Assembly (NCBI GenBank): GCA_020636995.1
Contig: JACJWU010000003.1
Coordinates: forward strand, 124,001 to 188,000
Reading direction: 5' to 3'
DNA: 64,000 nt
Source: Actinomycetota bacterium
GTDB lineage: Bacteria; Actinomycetota; Actinomycetes; S36-B12; UBA10799
Positions 62,622 through 64,000 of the stretch are shown here, one piece after another. The notes below the pieces were generated by a model, which did no database searches, had not been told where the DNA came from, and saw only the letters and a list, made by a program, of their open reading frames with translations. Position 1 is the first letter of the stretch. The number at the start of each line of letters is the position of its first letter. The translations under genes were made by a program, and so were the position numbers.

Positions 62622-63011
62622 GAGGCCACTCCCCCGGCGTCCCCCGAGGCACCCGGCTCGGCCACGATTGAGGAGCTGGTCGTGACCGCCGTCGAGGACG
62701 CGGTGCAGCGCATGCTGGCCCAGGAGGACCTCGCCCGGTTCGTCTATAGCCTGCCCGTCCGGCACAGCGCCCTGCTGCGACCGGAGATTCGCACCACACC
62801 TCCCGTGTTCGTCGAGGTCACCCACCTGCTCGAGCAGGGGGTGCACCGAGGTGAGGTCCGCGACGACATCCCCGTCGACCTCCTCGCGCGCCACGTCCTC
62901 GCGGCCCTGGAGACCGCGATGCGCGACTGGGCCGAGGGCCGCGTCGAGGACCCGATGGCCCACCTGCGGACCATGCTCACCCTGAGCTTCCACGGCGTGA
63001 CCAGGCCGTAG
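62622..63011 (+). pseudogene. TetR-family regulator, C-terminal fragment
   Basis: The frame reads ATPPASPEAPGSATIEELVV then TAVEDAVQRMLAQEDLARFV, a TetR C-terminal ligand-domain pattern ending LRTMLTLSFHGVTRP. The N-terminal DNA-binding helix-turn-helix is absent. The fragment begins where the divergent MMPL gene loses its own 5' end, so one deletion removed both N-termini and the shared promoter. An internal GTG at 62682 could start a 109-residue peptide, but it would lack DNA binding. Confidence 0.7.
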
Positions 63012-63012
63012 G

Positions 63013-63099
63013 GAGCGCCGCCACGCGCTGTCAGCGGACGACCGGTACCTGGCCGTCGAGATGATCGCCAGACTCCTGGCCAAGGGCCGGCTGCGGTAG
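63013..63099 (+). other. possible tail of a broken gene
   Basis: In one frame this short stretch reads RHALSADDRYLAVEMIARLL and ends AKGRLR-stop at 63097. The composition is protein-like but there is no start and no recognised family. It may be another decayed fragment of the island. Confidence 0.2.
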
Positions 63100-63432
63100 C
63101 TATCCCTGGACCGCCACGGAGAGCAGGACCACGCTGTCCTCGAGTGCCTCCAGGCCGTGCCGACCCAGAGGGATGACCAGCAGGTCGCCCGCTGACCCGT
63201 CCCAGGCGGACTCGTCCTCAGTCAGGCGCACCGATCCATGCAGGACCTGGAGCGTGGCCTCGCCGGGGCTCTCGTGCTCGTCGAGGCGGTGGCCGCTGGC
63301 CAGCGCGATCAGGGTCTGGCGCAACGTGTGCTCATGTCCGCCGTAGACAGTGTGGGCGCTTCGCCCGCTGGAGGCCCCGCGGGCGGCGGTGAGGTGCTGG
63401 TGGACCAGTTCGGTCAATGACGTGGTCTGCAT
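63100..63432 (-). CDS. cupin domain protein
   Basis: A 110-residue small cupin. The first motif is HEHTLRQTLIALASGHRLDEHESPGEATLQVLHG, with H-x5-E-type metal ligands, and the second half has GDLLVIPLGRHGLEALEDSV. ATG 63432 follows GAAGGG. Such proteins bind a metal or small ligand in the cytoplasm. It lies in line with the Rieske and zinc-ribbon genes (59 bases after the Rieske stop), suggesting one stress- or redox-related unit. Confidence 0.82.
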   Translation of the reverse strand: MQTTSLTELVHQHLTAARGASSGRSAHTVYGGHEHTLRQTLIALASGHRLDEHESPGEATLQVLHGSVRLTEDESAWDGSAGDLLVIPLGRHGLEALEDSVVLLSVAVQG

Positions 63433-63491
63433 GAGGTGCCCTTCTCGGATGGGTGCGTTCTGGGGGTCGGGGAATGGCGGTGTGCGCGGGG

Positions 63492-63800
63492 TCAGGTTCG
63501 GGACACCTGGACGTGCCCGTCGTGGACGCGTACCGGATAGGTGCGGACCGGTGCGGTCGCGGGCAGGTTCAGGGCCGCGCCGGTGCGCAGGTCGAACTTC
63601 GAGCCGTGCATCCAGCACTCGATCGTGGCGCCGTCGACCTCGCCCTCGGAAAGGGGCACGGCGGCGTGGGTGCATTCGTCGTGGACGGCGAAGACATCGG
63701 CGCCTGCACGGACCACGCAGATGGCGTCACCGTCGACCATGACCGCGACCGGCATCCCGGCGGCCAGGTTGCGGAACTCGCACACGGTGATCCAACTCAT
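63492..63800 (-). CDS. Rieske-type [2Fe-2S] ferredoxin
   Basis: A 102-residue soluble Rieske protein. The cluster ligands are visible as ECTHAAVPLSEGEV and ECWMHGSKFDLRTGAAL (C-x-H ... C-x-x-H). It resembles the small ferredoxins of dioxygenases and the small subunit of assimilatory nitrite reductase. The partner oxidoreductase is not in view. ATG 63800 overlaps the stop of the zinc-ribbon gene (ATGA). Confidence 0.88.
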   Translation of the reverse strand: MSWITVCEFRNLAAGMPVAVMVDGDAICVVRAGADVFAVHDECTHAAVPLSEGEVDGATIECWMHGSKFDLRTGAALNLPATAPVRTYPVRVHDGHVQVSRT

Positions 63801-64000
63801 CTCGTGTCTTCCTCAGTCGCAGCAGCCCCTGACGTGTGGGTAGCGCAGGACGGGCAGCCGTCTGCCGAACGGCCGTTGAGCCGGCCGCAGTTGGGGCACA
63901 CCTGTGACAGCCAGCAGGCCGGGTCACCACCCTGCTCGCTCACCGTGACGCCCGCACTGTAGCCGTCGCAGGGTTCGGTGCGGTCCGCGGGACGTTCACG
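63797..64000 (-). CDS. small zinc-ribbon protein, 5' end beyond the window
   Basis: An open frame of 67 residues to the window edge, read right to left. It holds ACWLSQVCPNCGRLNG then CPSCATHTSG, a four-cysteine zinc ribbon of the C-x2-C ... C-x2-C type, preceded by another Cys (EPCDGYSAGV). GTG 63943 could start a 48-residue form, but the frame is open upstream, so the gene may be longer. Its TGA overlaps the Rieske ATG. Function unknown; linkage suggests a shared redox task. Confidence 0.6.
   Translation of the reverse strand, partial: RERPADRTEPCDGYSAGVTVSEQGGDPACWLSQVCPNCGRLNGRSADGCPSCATHTSGAAATEEDTR

Noticed and set aside
57080..64000. Second attachment site (repeat of the tRNA-Gly 3' end)
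   Set aside because: No second copy of the tRNA 3' end is visible to the window edge, so the far end of the island lies outside or has been lost.

Overview
The window is chromosomal DNA of a high-GC Gram-positive bacterium (Actinomycetota). This is inferred from the GC-rich third positions, frequent GTG starts and many start codons lying 5-8 nt after a TANNNT -10 box (leaderless genes). An LCP-type cell-wall ligase, a membrane Fe-S reductase of the actinobacterial type and the DUF2786/TIGR04338 pair point the same way. I do not assign a genus. Genes are packed tightly: many start/stop overlaps of the ATGA/GTGA type, and several convergent pairs that share 3' ends.

Region 1 (1-26 kb) is housekeeping and signalling: PPK2, an acyltransferase, a membrane Fe-S reductase, a superinfection-immunity-like protein, a GGDEF/EAL enzyme, the sulfate-activation operon cysD-cysNC, dcd with a lipoprotein, and a CcdA/thioredoxin-lipoprotein pair divergent from a two-component system. 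It continues with DUF2786/TIGR04338, a GH76-like protein, an enoyl-CoA hydratase-like protein, LCP, an aldo/keto reductase, an alpha/beta-hydrolase lipoprotein, a triple-repeat PepSY-like protein beside an MprAB-like two-component system, an agmatinase-like ureohydrolase, TauE/SafE and DUF2804.

Region 2 (26.3-47.8 kb) is a large Wzx/Wzy-type surface-polysaccharide locus. It holds an initiating sugar transferase, a flippase, two polymerase/ligase-like membrane proteins and glycosyltransferases of several families. It also makes GDP-L-fucose (gmd, fcl) with an alpha-1,2-fucosyltransferase, a uronate-type sugar (TviB-like dehydrogenase, WecG/TagA-like transferase) and UDP-xylose (Uxs). Two methyltransferases, an asparagine synthase and a PAPS-type sulfotransferase suggest a methylated, amidated and sulfated, fucose-containing glycan. 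CysD/CysNC at 7-9.6 kb would supply the PAPS.

Region 3 (47.8-56.9 kb): a TetR repressor with a clear palindromic operator and an MFS exporter, a CoA-disulfide-reductase-like flavoprotein, then a nitric-oxide-sensing module. The module has an OmpR regulator, a stand-alone H-NOX protein with an apparently O2-excluding pocket and a Zn site, a hybrid protein whose ATPase domain looks dead but whose receiver is intact, and a convergent intact hybrid kinase with an HPt domain. This is the best candidate for an undescribed system.

Region 4 (57-64 kb) is a decaying mobile island next to tRNA-Gly(CCC): a frameshifted tyrosine integrase, a frameshifted IS110 transposase with structured flanks, a RelE remnant, an MMPL transporter with an in-frame amber codon, and a deletion that removed the 5' ends of both the MMPL gene and a divergent tetR. 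It ends with a small cupin/Rieske/zinc-ribbon cluster running off the window.

Two copies of an unusual repeat (opposed CCGTTAG/CTAACGG units) lie between convergent genes at 16.2 and 26.2 kb. Other dyad-rich intergenic elements lie at 23.1 and 51.4 kb.
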